Position numbers and translations under genes: made by a program. A stretch of 64,000 nucleotides of DNA from DASWOJ01 sp964242415 (GTDB lineage Bacteria > Pseudomonadota > Alphaproteobacteria > Acetobacterales > Acetobacteraceae), in contig CAXTAT010000002.1 in the NCBI GenBank assembly GCA_964242415.1, positions 248,001-312,000 on the forward strand. Reading direction: 5' to 3'. Positions 51,602 through 59,796 of the stretch are shown here, one piece after another. Each line of letters begins with the position of its first letter. The first letter of the stretch is position 1. The notes under the pieces were generated by a model. The model did not search any database. It saw nothing but the letters and a program-made list of their open reading frames with translations, and had not been told where the DNA came from.

Positions 51602-51880
51602 ATGGGTTATGTGCAGGTCGAGCTTACAGAAGACGTCAGGGCAGTGATCAACCGCCATATCGCCGAAGGCCAAGCCATGTCCGAGGCGGATTTCGTCGCC
51701 AAGGCGATACGACTGTATGCCGACCACCTGGATGCCAAAAATGGGATTGCCGGGATGGTCCACCGCGCGGACGCCGATGTCGCTGCCGGGCGCTACGTCA
51801 CCATCTCGACGCAGGCCGAAGGGGAGGCATTGCACCAGCGCACCATGGATCACCTCCGGGCCAACTTAGCCGCGGGTTGA
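51602..51880 (+). CDS. ParD/CopG-family antitoxin
   Basis: A 92-residue antitoxin starting MGYVQVELTEDVRAVINRHI. The ribbon-helix-helix is followed by EADFVAKAIRLYADHL and the ParD-like RADADVAAGRYVTIS segment. It is on the plus strand within the minus-strand phage cluster. The stop overlaps the toxin's TTG start, so the two are coupled. Neutralises the ParE toxin and probably represses the operon. Confidence 0.82.
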   Translation: MGYVQVELTEDVRAVINRHIAEGQAMSEADFVAKAIRLYADHLDAKNGIAGMVHRADADVAAGRYVTISTQAEGEALHQRTMDHLRANLAAG

Positions 51881-52242
51881 GCTACCGGCTCCTCCAAGGC
51901 GCAGAGGACGACATCGACCACATCCTGCTTAAGGACGCCAGAGATTGGGGCCTGGAAGCTGCAGGGCGTTATCACCGGCTGATGCTGGTTGTATTCGAGG
52001 CCTTGGACGCCAGCCCTGCCCGCCATGGTTCGCGGGAGGTTGCCGGGGTCGCTGGCGTCCGCTCGTATCCGCTGCGGCTGGGCAGCACCCTGGTCGATCC
52101 AAGCCACCGCGTCGGCCGGCCCCGCCACATCGTCGTTTGTCGCATCGCCGGAGATGAGACGACGGAGATCATCGGCATCGCCCACGACAGGATGCCGTTG
52201 CCCCGGGCCGCACGCCGGATGCAGCAAGGGTCCGATGGCTGA
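51877..52242 (+). CDS. ParE/RelE-family toxin
   Basis: A 121-residue toxin beginning at TTG 51877 (no better start in frame): LSYRLLQGAEDDIDHILLKD, ARDWGLEAAGRYHRLMLVVF, GVRSYPLRLGSTLVDPSHRV, RPRHIVVCRIAGDETTEIIG, IAHDRMPLPRAARRM. This is a ParE-type fold, poisoning gyrase or cleaving mRNA depending on subgroup. It appears intact, unlike the other toxins in the window. It ends 6 bases from the convergent gp10-like gene's stop. Confidence 0.8.
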   Translation: MSYRLLQGAEDDIDHILLKDARDWGLEAAGRYHRLMLVVFEALDASPARHGSREVAGVAGVRSYPLRLGSTLVDPSHRVGRPRHIVVCRIAGDETTEIIGIAHDRMPLPRAARRMQQGSDG

Positions 52243-52247
52243 AAATA

Positions 52248-52661
52248 TTATACCAACGTGCCCTGAACTTGCTGTCCGTCTCTGAGTCGCCCCGCCACCG
52301 CCGCCCCAACCGCCTCCGCCACCCCCTCGCCCATCGCTGCACCGACCGGCGCCAGGAACGGCCGCGGCGGCAGGTGCACCGTGCCCATCTCCTGCGGTGC
52401 TGCAGCCGGGTCGCTGCTGCCGACCGCCGCCTGCAAGCCATCCGCCTGGTGTCCGACGCTGGCCCGCAACGCCCCTGTCTCCAGCCAAGGCCGGTCATGC
52501 CCGCCGCCGGGCGTGTCGCCCAGCCCGTCCTGCACCGCCTGCGCCATCAGCGCCGCCTGCCCCTCCAGCGCCGCCGCCATCGCGCCCGGCGGATCGGCAT
52601 CGCGCAGCCGCGCAATCGCCTCCGCCAACCCGGAGACGCCCAGCAGCCCCGACCCCGCCAC
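52248..52661 (-). CDS. HK97 gp10-like / tail-completion type phage protein
   Basis: A 137-residue protein from GTG 52661, which overlaps the scaffold-like gene's TAG stop. GGGHDRPWLETGALRASVGH, QADGLQAAVGSSDPAAAPQE, MGTVHLPPRPFLAPVGAAMG and EGVAEAVGAAVAG are typical of gp10-like minor/tail-completion proteins (the 'PRPFL.PA' element). Its position before the capsid gene, rather than among the neck genes, is unusual. Confidence 0.68.
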   Translation of the reverse strand: MAGSGLLGVSGLAEAIARLRDADPPGAMAAALEGQAALMAQAVQDGLGDTPGGGHDRPWLETGALRASVGHQADGLQAAVGSSDPAAAPQEMGTVHLPPRPFLAPVGAAMGEGVAEAVGAAVAGRLRDGQQVQGTLV

Positions 52662-53035
52662 TACCTGCCCCGCCGCAGCAGCTCGGCCCGGGCGGCGCGC
52701 CACTCCTCCACCCCCATGTCCATCGCCGACCGCGGAGCCGCCGGCGCCACCGGCGGCGGAGCATCGCCCCGGCTGCTGCTGTTGCCATGCGGGCGGGCAA
52801 ACAGCCACGGCTTGTCCTGCCGCATCCGCGCCATCAGCGCCGGCCCGCCCTGCAGCCCCCCGTCCTCGGTCATTTGCAGCACGGCGGCGTCGATCAGCCG
52901 CACCCCATCCAGATCGACCATCCCGGCCCGCAGCGCCTCCGTCCGCAGTTCCGCCTGCACCAGCCGGGCGCGCAGCGTGGTCACCTCAGCCGCCAGGTCG
53001 GGCGCCGCCGGCTCGGGCGTGTCTTGGTCTGTCAT
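52661..53035 (-). CDS. Capsid scaffold-like phage protein
   Basis: A 124-residue acidic/helical protein starting MTDQDTPEPAAPDLAAEVTT at 53035. A coiled coil (LRARLVQAELRTEALRAGM) is followed by DLDGVRLIDAAVLQMTEDGG, LQGGPALMARMRQDKPWLFA, a pattern seen in small phage scaffolds, and a Pro-rich tail. Its position after the portal gene and before the capsid gene supports a scaffold role. The ATG at 53071 is less likely. Confidence 0.6.
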   Translation of the reverse strand: MTDQDTPEPAAPDLAAEVTTLRARLVQAELRTEALRAGMVDLDGVRLIDAAVLQMTEDGGLQGGPALMARMRQDKPWLFARPHGNSSSRGDAPPPVAPAAPRSAMDMGVEEWRAARAELLRRGR

Positions 53036-53075
53036 CTTCCATGTCCCCAATGCGCTGGTGCAGGCAATCAAGGCC

Positions 53076-53112
53076 CGTCATTGCGAGCCGGCTTCGGCGC
53101 GGCAATCCAGAG
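53076..53112. repeat. Half copy of REP-like repeat (type A)
   Basis: Left arm CGTCATTGCGAGCCGGCTTC then GGCGCGGCAATCCAGAGG. It lies in the 190-base spacer between the portal and scaffold-like genes; a second arm is not visible. Confidence 0.55.
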
Positions 53113-53222
53113 GCGGCAAACGCAGTCCATTCCGCCCTGGATCACCCACCCTGGAACGCCCCACCCTGGAACGCCGCATCGCGGGCGCTCCTTGCGCTGA
53201 CGCTGGAAACGCGGTTCCCGCC

Positions 53223-54602
53223 TCAAGCCGCAATCTCGGGTTCAGGCTCGTCCAGGTCATCGCCCCAGTCCGCCGCCAGCAGCCGGCGAGCCGCAGCGCG
53301 GCCCAGCAGCCCCGCCTGCACCAGGGACAGCACCGTCGCGGCATCCTGCGCCCGGTCACCGCTGGTCGCTGGATACCAGCTTGGCCACACCAGGCTCAGC
53401 GCCGCCGCCGGGTCCAACGCCGGCAGCGCCTGCCCGCCCGCCTGCAACGGGTAAACCTGCGCCGCCCGCAGGATCAGCCGCAGCAGTTGCAGCAGCCCGC
53501 CCTCGCCGTAGCTGACCCGCAGGTTGTCGGCCAGCCAGATCAGCCCCTGGTTCATCAGCTCCAGCGCCCGTCCCGACTGCGCCGCCCCAAGCCGGCTGGG
53601 GTCGCTGCGGTTGCCGTGCACCCCCTCCAACGCCAGGTCGCGCAGCGTCCGCACATACTCCAGCACCGCCTGCGCCGCAGTGCCGCCGATCTCCAGCAGC
53701 CGCGCGTCGCCCTTCTCGCTGACCACCAGCGCGTTGCCGGCGCCGCGCAGCAGCTCCCCCTCCAGCCCGACCGGCTCCTTGATCAGCAGCGTCGGATCGG
53801 ACGAATACTTCAGCCCGCGCCCAGCCTGGCTCAACTGGTAGTCGATCTCGATGCTCGTCTCCACCGCGCTGCGGAACGTGCAGGCGCCATCCGGCGCGGC
53901 GCCGCCCGGCAGGTTCCTGATCCACACCAGCGGCACGAAGCCCAGCCCATGCCGGATGCTCCGCCCGGGATCGGGCCGCATCGGCGCATCCAGCCCCACC
54001 GGCTGCGGCACGAACCATGTTTCCTCGGACGCATCCCACCGCCGCTGGAACCAGTAGGTCCCCGCCGGGTCCGGCACATCGAACCCCGCCGCCAGCAGAT
54101 CCCGCCCCGGCACCTTGTAGCGCTCCGTCACCTCCGACAGCACGTCCGGCGTCTCGGCCCCCCAAACCGGCGTCAGCCAGGCCGCATCCAGCACGTCCAG
54201 GAACGGCCGCCCGCCCAGGATGCGCAGCAGGATGCAGGCGCTGCCGACGCTGCCGCGCAGCGCCGCCTCCGTCATGATCTGGTTCAGCCGGCAGTCCCGC
54301 GCGACCGCGGCCAGCGCCGAGCGCACCCCTGCATCGGGACTGGCGATGCCCGGGAAGTGGCCCTCGCTGAACAGCAGCGCCACGCTGTCCTCCACCACCA
54401 CGCGGGCCAGGGCATAGCGCACGCTGGGCCGCCGCCGCCGCAGCGGCACATACTCCCCGCTCGGCGAGCGTTCATCATGGAACTCATACGGCAGCGCGTC
54501 ATACAGCGTGCCGTCCAGCACCCGGCGCATCAGGTCCAGCCGGCGTGCCCGCGGCGCCATGTCGGGATCGGATGGGATCAGGTCGCAGATGGTCTGGAAC
54601 AT
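53223..54602 (-). CDS. Phage portal protein
   Basis: A 459-residue protein, the dodecameric ring through which DNA enters the head. MFQTICDLIPSDPDMAPRAR, LDGTLYDALPYEFHDE, WIRNLPGG, SAVETSIEIDYQLSQAGRGL, KYSSDPTLLIKEPVGLEGEL and GRALELMNQGLIWLADNLRV are consistent with SPP1-type portal proteins. Terminal GDDLDEPEPEIAA is an acidic tail. It is followed by the scaffold-like gene after a type A half repeat. Confidence 0.85.
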   Translation of the reverse strand: MFQTICDLIPSDPDMAPRARRLDLMRRVLDGTLYDALPYEFHDERSPSGEYVPLRRRRPSVRYALARVVVEDSVALLFSEGHFPGIASPDAGVRSALAAVARDCRLNQIMTEAALRGSVGSACILLRILGGRPFLDVLDAAWLTPVWGAETPDVLSEVTERYKVPGRDLLAAGFDVPDPAGTYWFQRRWDASEETWFVPQPVGLDAPMRPDPGRSIRHGLGFVPLVWIRNLPGGAAPDGACTFRSAVETSIEIDYQLSQAGRGLKYSSDPTLLIKEPVGLEGELLRGAGNALVVSEKGDARLLEIGGTAAQAVLEYVRTLRDLALEGVHGNRSDPSRLGAAQSGRALELMNQGLIWLADNLRVSYGEGGLLQLLRLILRAAQVYPLQAGGQALPALDPAAALSLVWPSWYPATSGDRAQDAATVLSLVQAGLLGRAAARRLLAADWGDDLDEPEPEIAA

Positions 54603-55035
54603 GCCGGCCCCGCGTGGTTGGAGGGGGTGACGACGCCGGGCCGCCAGCGTGCCCGGGCCGCGCCGACCCTAGGGCAGCGATGTGGACTTCCTGGGGTGGG
54701 TGGGCAAGGATTTATTTCTTATGATGCGAAGGACAAATAGTTTGCCAGTCCACGCCCAATCCCAACTGGCCATCGGCATCGCAGCGAGGATCACTACCGG
54801 GCCGACGCCGTAACACCGCTTGGCCTTGGTTTGCCGGTTCGGCTCACCCCCGGCTCGGCTCGCCAGGACCTTCAGCCGGACCACGAACGCCGCCAAGAGC
54901 GCGCCGGCCTGCGTTGGCCCCCTGATCCCGGCGGCCTACCGGTCCTGCAAGCCCGTGCTGCACTCCTCGTTTTTGTCACTGGACCCGGCCGCCATCGCCA
55001 GCCTACTTGCCTGCACAGGACTTTGGACACCGCCC
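54603..55035. other. Intergenic region with A/T-rich patch
   Basis: No gene is supported here. It contains GGGCAAGGATTTATTTCTTA at 54702-54721, a sequence similar to ones at 51501 and 57883. The patch 54710-54740 is A/T-rich for this genome and may hold a promoter. The remainder shows nothing recognisable. Confidence 0.4.
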
Positions 55036-55299
55036 ATGCCAGCAACACCGCCCTCCGAGGAAGTCACCATCCGCGTCCAGGTGAACGGCACCACCGTCAT
55101 GGCGGTTTACGAGGTCCAGGACGGCCAAATCCTGCTGACCAGCGCCGACTTCGGCGAGGGCGCCGCCCCGCTCGGCGACGCAACGCCCGACGAGGCCGCC
55201 ACAGCCCTGCTGCGCGGCATGGCCGAGGCTGGCATGGCCAAGGGTGGCCCCTACATGCGCGACGACGAACTGCCGCCCGGCCGCCCCGGCAAGGGCTGA
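55036..55299 (+). CDS. Hypothetical plus-strand protein inside the phage cluster
   Basis: An 87-residue protein of good coding bias: MPATPPSEEVTIRVQVNGTT, VMAVYEVQDGQILLTSADFG, a helical centre (PDEAATALLRGMAEAGMAKG) and a polar tail ending GRPGKG. It is opposite in strand to its neighbours, portal and terminase, so it is probably an accessory ('moron'-like) gene. No family is recognised. The ~380 bases after it hold one type B repeat and nothing else. Confidence 0.6.
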   Translation: MPATPPSEEVTIRVQVNGTTVMAVYEVQDGQILLTSADFGEGAAPLGDATPDEAATALLRGMAEAGMAKGGPYMRDDELPPGRPGKG

Positions 55300-55503
55300 C
55301 CCGGCCAAGCCGAACCGGGCCGGCGTTCAACGGGCTGGGGCTTATCCGGAGAAGGGCCGCTCCCTCATCCCGCCTGCGCCCCAAAGGTAAACCCGGACCC
55401 AACGTCCGAATGCACGGCCCGCCCCGCCGGCGCACACATGCAGGGGAAGGCTGGCATCAAGGCCGCGGCATTGCCTCCCAGCTCCGGCTGTCCAGCACGC
55501 CCC

Positions 55504-55545
55504 CTGCTCCCTCTCCCACTTTGGGAGAGGGCCAGAGTGAGGGGG
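55504..55545. repeat. GGGAGAGGG palindrome (type B), single copy
   Basis: CTGCTCCCTCTCCCACTTTG then GGAGAGGGCCAGAGTGAGGG, downstream of the large terminase stop. Confidence 0.75.
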
Positions 55546-55680
55546 CCTCGCCTGCCTGCCGTGCCAAGACCCGCCAACGCCACTGGAACCCGCGTCCGAC
55601 CGCGCCAGGTCCGCCCGCGCCGCCCGCCGGGTCGGAATGCGGCTTCGCGTCGAACTGAAGCCGATCGGGGCATAGCCCCC

Positions 55681-57120
55681 CTACCGCCGCCCCCAATCCA
55701 CCCGAACCGCCCGCGCCATCGGCGCCGGATCGACCAGCATCGCGAATGCCCGAGCCAGCGCGTCCACCTGATCGTCGCACCGCCCCGCCGGGAACGCCTG
55801 CAACTCCTCCAGGAACGCCCGCGTCCACGGCGCCCGCAGCACCTGCACATTCCCCGCGTTGGCCTGCGACGCCACCGGCATCGCCCGCACCGCCTTCGCC
55901 CCGCTCTCGGGACTGCTGACCACCCGCCACCCCGCCAGCCGTCCCGTCAGGTACCCCACCTGCGCCCGCCCGGCCTGACCGGGGTCCTGCGGCAGCCCGA
56001 CCGCCACCCCCGTCCCGTCCGCCTCCGCCGTGCGCCGGATCGCCTGCACCACCGCCTCCGGCCCGCCCTGCAGCCGCACCACGTCCAGCACCTGCCAAAC
56101 TGGGATGTCCTGGGCCTCCCCCCGCACCAGCCGCACTCCCACCGTCCAATCCCCGCCCCCCTCGGTCGCCGCCAAATCCCAGGCACGGACCGATCCGCCA
56201 GCCAGCACCGCATCCACCACCGGAATGCGCCCCACCTGGAACAGCCCGCCCCCCGAGCGCACCGGCGACTGCTGGAACAGCGCCGAAAACGCCCGGTCCC
56301 CCAGAATCAGCCGCTTGCGCTCCAGCGCGGCGACGCCCTCCCACTCCGGCCACAACGCCTCCCCCGGCGCCCGCCCCAGCGGGTCGCCAGGCTCCGCCAG
56401 CGCCGGCAGCCGGATCACCCGCCACGACTCCCCGGCCTCCAGCAGCCGCCCGCCCAGGTCATCCGGGTGCCACCGCGTCATCACCAGCACCACCCGCCCC
56501 CCAGGTCGCAGCCGCGTCACCAGGTCCGACCGGTACCAGTCCCACACCGCATCGCGCACCCGCGGGCTGTCGGCTTCGAGCTGCCCCTTCACCGGGTCAT
56601 CGATCAGGATCAGGTCCGCCCGCCGCCCCGTCACCGGCCCGCGCACCCCGGCGGCGTAGTACGTCCCCCCGCCCAGGGTGCCGAACCGGTGCGCCGCCCG
56701 GCTGTTTGGGTCCAGCGTCACCCCTAGCCGCGCCCCGTGCTCCCGGATCAACCCCCGCACCCCGCGCCCGAATCCCATCGCCAGCTCCGCCGTATGGCTG
56801 GCCGCGATCACCTGCGCCCGCGGATGCCGCTGCAGGAACCACGGCGGGAACACCAGGCTGGCATACGTGCTCTTCGCCGATCCCGGCGGCATCAGCACTA
56901 TCAGCCGGTCGGTCGCCCCGGCCGCCACCGCCTCCAGCTCCCGGATCAGCAGCAGGTGGTGCCGCGCCGGCGCAAACCCCTGCGGCGCCAACGCCAGCCG
57001 CGCCCAGTCCGCCAGGCTCCCCCGGATCCCCCGCCGGACCGCCCACTCCCGTGCCGTCCGCTCGCTCAGCACCGGGTCATTCAGGGTCCATTCCCTCAAG
57101 TTCGCCGTCGAGTTGCTCAT
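55681..57120 (-). CDS. Phage terminase large subunit
   Basis: A 479-residue DNA-packaging motor. ATPase domain: Walker A MPPGSAKST at 77-85, coupling-type VFPPWFLQRHPRAQVIAASH, Walker B ADLILIDDP, and VLVMTRWHPDDLGGRLL. Nuclease domain: RAWDLAATEGGGDWTVGV and the acidic DDQVDALARAF near the end. ATG 57120 gives the natural start MSNSTANLREWTL. It overlaps the preceding small gene by 44 bases. It shows that the cluster can in principle package DNA, so it is not a simple tailocin. Confidence 0.92.
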   Translation of the reverse strand: MSNSTANLREWTLNDPVLSERTAREWAVRRGIRGSLADWARLALAPQGFAPARHHLLLIRELEAVAAGATDRLIVLMPPGSAKSTYASLVFPPWFLQRHPRAQVIAASHTAELAMGFGRGVRGLIREHGARLGVTLDPNSRAAHRFGTLGGGTYYAAGVRGPVTGRRADLILIDDPVKGQLEADSPRVRDAVWDWYRSDLVTRLRPGGRVVLVMTRWHPDDLGGRLLEAGESWRVIRLPALAEPGDPLGRAPGEALWPEWEGVAALERKRLILGDRAFSALFQQSPVRSGGGLFQVGRIPVVDAVLAGGSVRAWDLAATEGGGDWTVGVRLVRGEAQDIPVWQVLDVVRLQGGPEAVVQAIRRTAEADGTGVAVGLPQDPGQAGRAQVGYLTGRLAGWRVVSSPESGAKAVRAMPVASQANAGNVQVLRAPWTRAFLEELQAFPAGRCDDQVDALARAFAMLVDPAPMARAVRVDWGRR

Positions 57121-57295
57121 CCGTCGCATCGGACAAGTCGATGGGCGCGCGCGCCGCGGGCGCCCGGGGATGGACGAACGGCGCGGCAAGCTTCGCCAGC
57201 GCCACCGCCTCCGCCTCGTTGCCGGCGGCCCAGTGGCGGTTCATCAGCGTCAGCATGATGTACAGCGGCGAGACAGAGAGCGGTCCGGGGGACAT
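57077..57295 (-). CDS. Small protein ahead of TerL, possible small terminase
   Basis: A 72-residue protein starting MSPGPLSVSPLYIMLTLMNR. A helical centre HWAAGNEAEAVALAKLAAPF is followed by a Pro/Ala stretch and an acidic end (DLSDATDEQLDGELEGMDPE). It is the first gene of the cluster and overlaps terL. Position suggests the small terminase or a regulator of it, but no helix-turn-helix is obvious and it is short for TerS. Confidence 0.55.
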   Translation of the reverse strand: MSPGPLSVSPLYIMLTLMNRHWAAGNEAEAVALAKLAAPFVHPRAPAARAPIDLSDATDEQLDGELEGMDPE

Positions 57296-57341
57296 CGGCG
57301 CGGTCTTCCATGCTTAGGGTGCCATGCTACGGGAGGCGTTC

Positions 57342-57810
57342 ATGCTGCACGCCCGCCCCACCTGGACGACGCCCCGGCCCTGGCCGCGCTGATGACCCCG
57401 GCCGTCAGCCGGAACCTGGGCCGGTGGCCGTCGCCATGCAGCGTGGACCACGCGGCGGAAGAGGTGGCGCAGGCGCTGGACGCGATGGGGCGCGGCGAGG
57501 CCGTGGTGGACGTATGACCCTCGACGGCGCGGTCGCTGGCTGGATCGACGGCTTCCTCCGGCCCGGCACGGGTCGCGCCAGCATCGGCTACTGGCTCGGC
57601 GAACTCAGGGACGCGGCCTGCTGCGCGCCATTGCGCCGGGCTGGGTGGACGCGATGCGCCGACGGCTAGGGGCCACCTGCGTCTGGGCCGCTACCCAGCC
57701 TGGCAATCAGGGCAGCCGCGGCGTCATGGCCGCGTGCGGGCTGCGGCCAGTGCGGACGGAGTGGATGGACACCCCGGCCCGCAGGCGGTTGGAGTGGGTG
57801 GGAGGTCTGG
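57342..57810 (+). pseudogene. GNAT acetyltransferase, multiply frameshifted
   Basis: Pieces of one GNAT protein appear in three frames in order: PPHLDDAPALAALMTPAVSR with DHAAEEVAQALDAMGRGEAV (to 57517), then MTLDGAVAGWIDGFLRPGTG and RASIGYWLGE (to ~57603), then GRGLLRAIAPGWVDAMRRRL, GATCVWAATQPGNQGSRGVM and AACGLRPVRTEW. The acetyl-CoA loop GRG and the NxxSRGVMAACGLR motif are preserved, but breaks at ~57350, 57517 and 57603 make it non-functional. It lies just right of the phage cluster. Confidence 0.72.
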
Positions 57811-57951
57811 GAACGCACCTGGCCAGCGCGGGGCTAGCCGGGTTGCAGGCTGGGCAAGCTCATAGAATTAGCCGGGGCGGATGGGCAAGGAAGATTGTCT
57901 TACGTCCGATCCGGCAGAGCGAACGCAGACAGCGCAAGGACGCCTGCCTGT

Positions 57952-57992
57952 TGCCCCCTCTCCCGCTTCGGGAGAGGGCCGGGGTGAGGGGG
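57952..57992. repeat. GGGAGAGGG palindrome (type B), single copy
   Basis: GCCCCCTCTCCCGCTTCGGG then AGAGGGCCGGGGTGAGGGG, outside the phage cluster. It shows that the element is a host-genome repeat and not phage-specific. Confidence 0.75.
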
Positions 57993-58259
57993 CCTCGCCT
58001 GGCTTTGCGACAAAAGCCGCAAGCGTCGCCGAAGCTGGGCTGCATGAGCCACGAGGAGTGCGCCTGACCCCCAGCCCCCTCCCAAGGCGGGTCAGGAGGC
58101 CGGTGCGTTCCTCAAACCATAGAGGGCATGGCGTCCCTCCACCAGCGCGTCGATCCGCCCAAGCTTTGTTCCACCTCCGCCACCTGGACGAGCCCGCAGC
58201 CGGGTGCCACGCTGAGGTGCGCCATCGGGCGCCGCGCAGTCACGGCAGGTGCCCGCTCC

Positions 58260-59678
58260 ATGGTCTCAACCCCACGTCCGCAGGCGCCACGGCGGCAGGC
58301 AGGTAGCGCAGCGCGGCACCCATCGCCAGCCCGCCCGGCGGTCTGCGTACTCCGCCAGACCGCACGGCGTACGCTGGTCCTGGCCCTGCTGCTGCCCATC
58401 CCCGCCGGGGCACAGGTCCCGCAGGCCCCGCCCGGCCGAACCTACAGCGCCGTCCAGGCCGGGGCGGACCACGCCATGGCCGACATGCTCTACCACTTCT
58501 GGGACCCGGCCATCCCCCGCATCCGCCCCACCACCGGCAACGGCACCATCAGCAACGCCGCCCCCCGCCCGACCTTTTGGCAGATGGCCAGCATGGCCAA
58601 CCTGCTTTACTGGCAGTGGCGCGCCACCGGCAGCGAGGACATGCGCGCCCGCCTCGGCAGCCAGTTCGCCGAAATCCGCCACCGCTACACCGACGCACAG
58701 CTCTCCTCCGCCGACAGCGCCCGCGACGCCGGCATCATCAACGTCAGCGACGACGCGGCCTGGGCGCTGCAGTTCCTCATGCAGGTGCACGACGCCACGG
58801 GGGACCCAGCCGCCCTGCGCCTGGCGATGGCGCTGGCCGACGACACCTGGCGCTTCTTCGCCGACCCCAACCACGGCGGCGCCGGCCTGCTGTATGCCAC
58901 CCCACGCCAAGACCCCAACCACCAAGGCGTCAGCACGATGTTCGAGGCCCTGCTCGCCCGCAGCAGCCTCGACATCTATCGCGCCACCGGCATCCAGGCC
59001 TACCTCGACCGCGCCCGTGCCTCCTGGGCCTGGATGCATCGCTACCTGCGCCACCCCGCCGGGGTATATTTCTGCGAACTGGACATCCGCCTCACCGTGG
59101 GCGGGGCGCCGAACCCCCACCTCCGCACCCCCGTCGGCGGCGACCGCCCGGGCGACATCAAGCGCGGCGGCAGCGTCGCCTACCTCGGCGGAACCATGGC
59201 CATGGCCTCGCTCTCGGCGGCGCTCTGGCTGCAGGACGGCGCCCCCGAATACCGCGCCGAGGTGGACGGCATCATCGCCGGCATGCTGCAGCCCGCCACC
59301 TTCCTTCGCCCCGGCGACCTGTTCGTCAACGACCGCGACGCCTGGTCGGACGGCGACTACGCCCCTGCCTTCGTCGCCGACGTGCTGTCGCTGGACGGTG
59401 CCGACCCCACCGGCGCCTGGCATCGGGCACTGGCCGCAACGGCGCTGAGCATCACCCGCCAGCGCACCCCGGACGGCTTCTACGGCCCCGACTGGTCCGG
59501 CCCCGAGTGGGACCCGGCGCACCGCTTCCAGACCTGGCAGGCTCAGGGCGCCACCACCCGCGGCCAGGACGACAGCGGCGCCGGCATGGCCGAGGCCAAC
59601 CAGATGCAAACCAGCGCCAGCAGCGTGGCGATGGTGCTGGCGGCGGCGATGGCGGAGCGCGGCGGGGCGCTTCGGTAA
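58260..59678 (+). CDS. Secreted glycoside hydrolase family 76-like protein
   Basis: A ~470-residue exported (alpha/alpha)6-barrel glycosidase, probably an alpha-1,6-mannanase-like GH76. The signal peptide is RRTLVLALLLPIPAGAQ, beginning about 40 residues after ATG 58260, so the true start may be later. Catalytic-type consecutive aspartates are in IINVSDDAAWALQFL. Other features are FWQMASMANLLYWQW, FEALLARSSLDIYRATGIQA, YLDRARASWAWM and GTMAMASLSAALWLQDG. No transporter genes are adjacent. Confidence 0.68.
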   Translation: MVSTPRPQAPRRQAGSAARHPSPARPAVCVLRQTARRTLVLALLLPIPAGAQVPQAPPGRTYSAVQAGADHAMADMLYHFWDPAIPRIRPTTGNGTISNAAPRPTFWQMASMANLLYWQWRATGSEDMRARLGSQFAEIRHRYTDAQLSSADSARDAGIINVSDDAAWALQFLMQVHDATGDPAALRLAMALADDTWRFFADPNHGGAGLLYATPRQDPNHQGVSTMFEALLARSSLDIYRATGIQAYLDRARASWAWMHRYLRHPAGVYFCELDIRLTVGGAPNPHLRTPVGGDRPGDIKRGGSVAYLGGTMAMASLSAALWLQDGAPEYRAEVDGIIAGMLQPATFLRPGDLFVNDRDAWSDGDYAPAFVADVLSLDGADPTGAWHRALAATALSITRQRTPDGFYGPDWSGPEWDPAHRFQTWQAQGATTRGQDDSGAGMAEANQMQTSASSVAMVLAAAMAERGGALR

Positions 59679-59796
59679 GGCACGGTGCCACCATAGCCAG
59701 CCTGTGGCGGCACCGCCGAGCCGCGTATCCCGTGCCCCGCAACCCCGTCCGTGAGGGAGCTGCTGCTAGGCTGGCGCCCGCCTCCTCCCGCCGCGG

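Noticed and set aside
52269..54740. Plus-strand frame of 823 codons opposite portal and scaffold-like genes
   Set aside because: Antisense shadow with Arg/Gln/Pro-rich composition; minus-strand genes have clear phage features.
54669..54896. Minus-strand 75-codon frame upstream of the portal gene
   Set aside because: No ribosome-binding site, weak codon bias and no family pattern; it overlaps the A/T-rich intergenic patch.
25901..57295. Cluster as a tailocin (headless R-type bacteriocin)
   Set aside because: Portal, capsid, scaffold-like and large terminase genes are present and appear intact, so heads and DNA packaging are expected.
25901..57295. Cluster as an RcGTA-type gene transfer agent
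   Set aside because: RcGTA has a non-contractile siphovirus-like tail; here a sheath and P2-type baseplate genes are present. A different GTA type remains possible.
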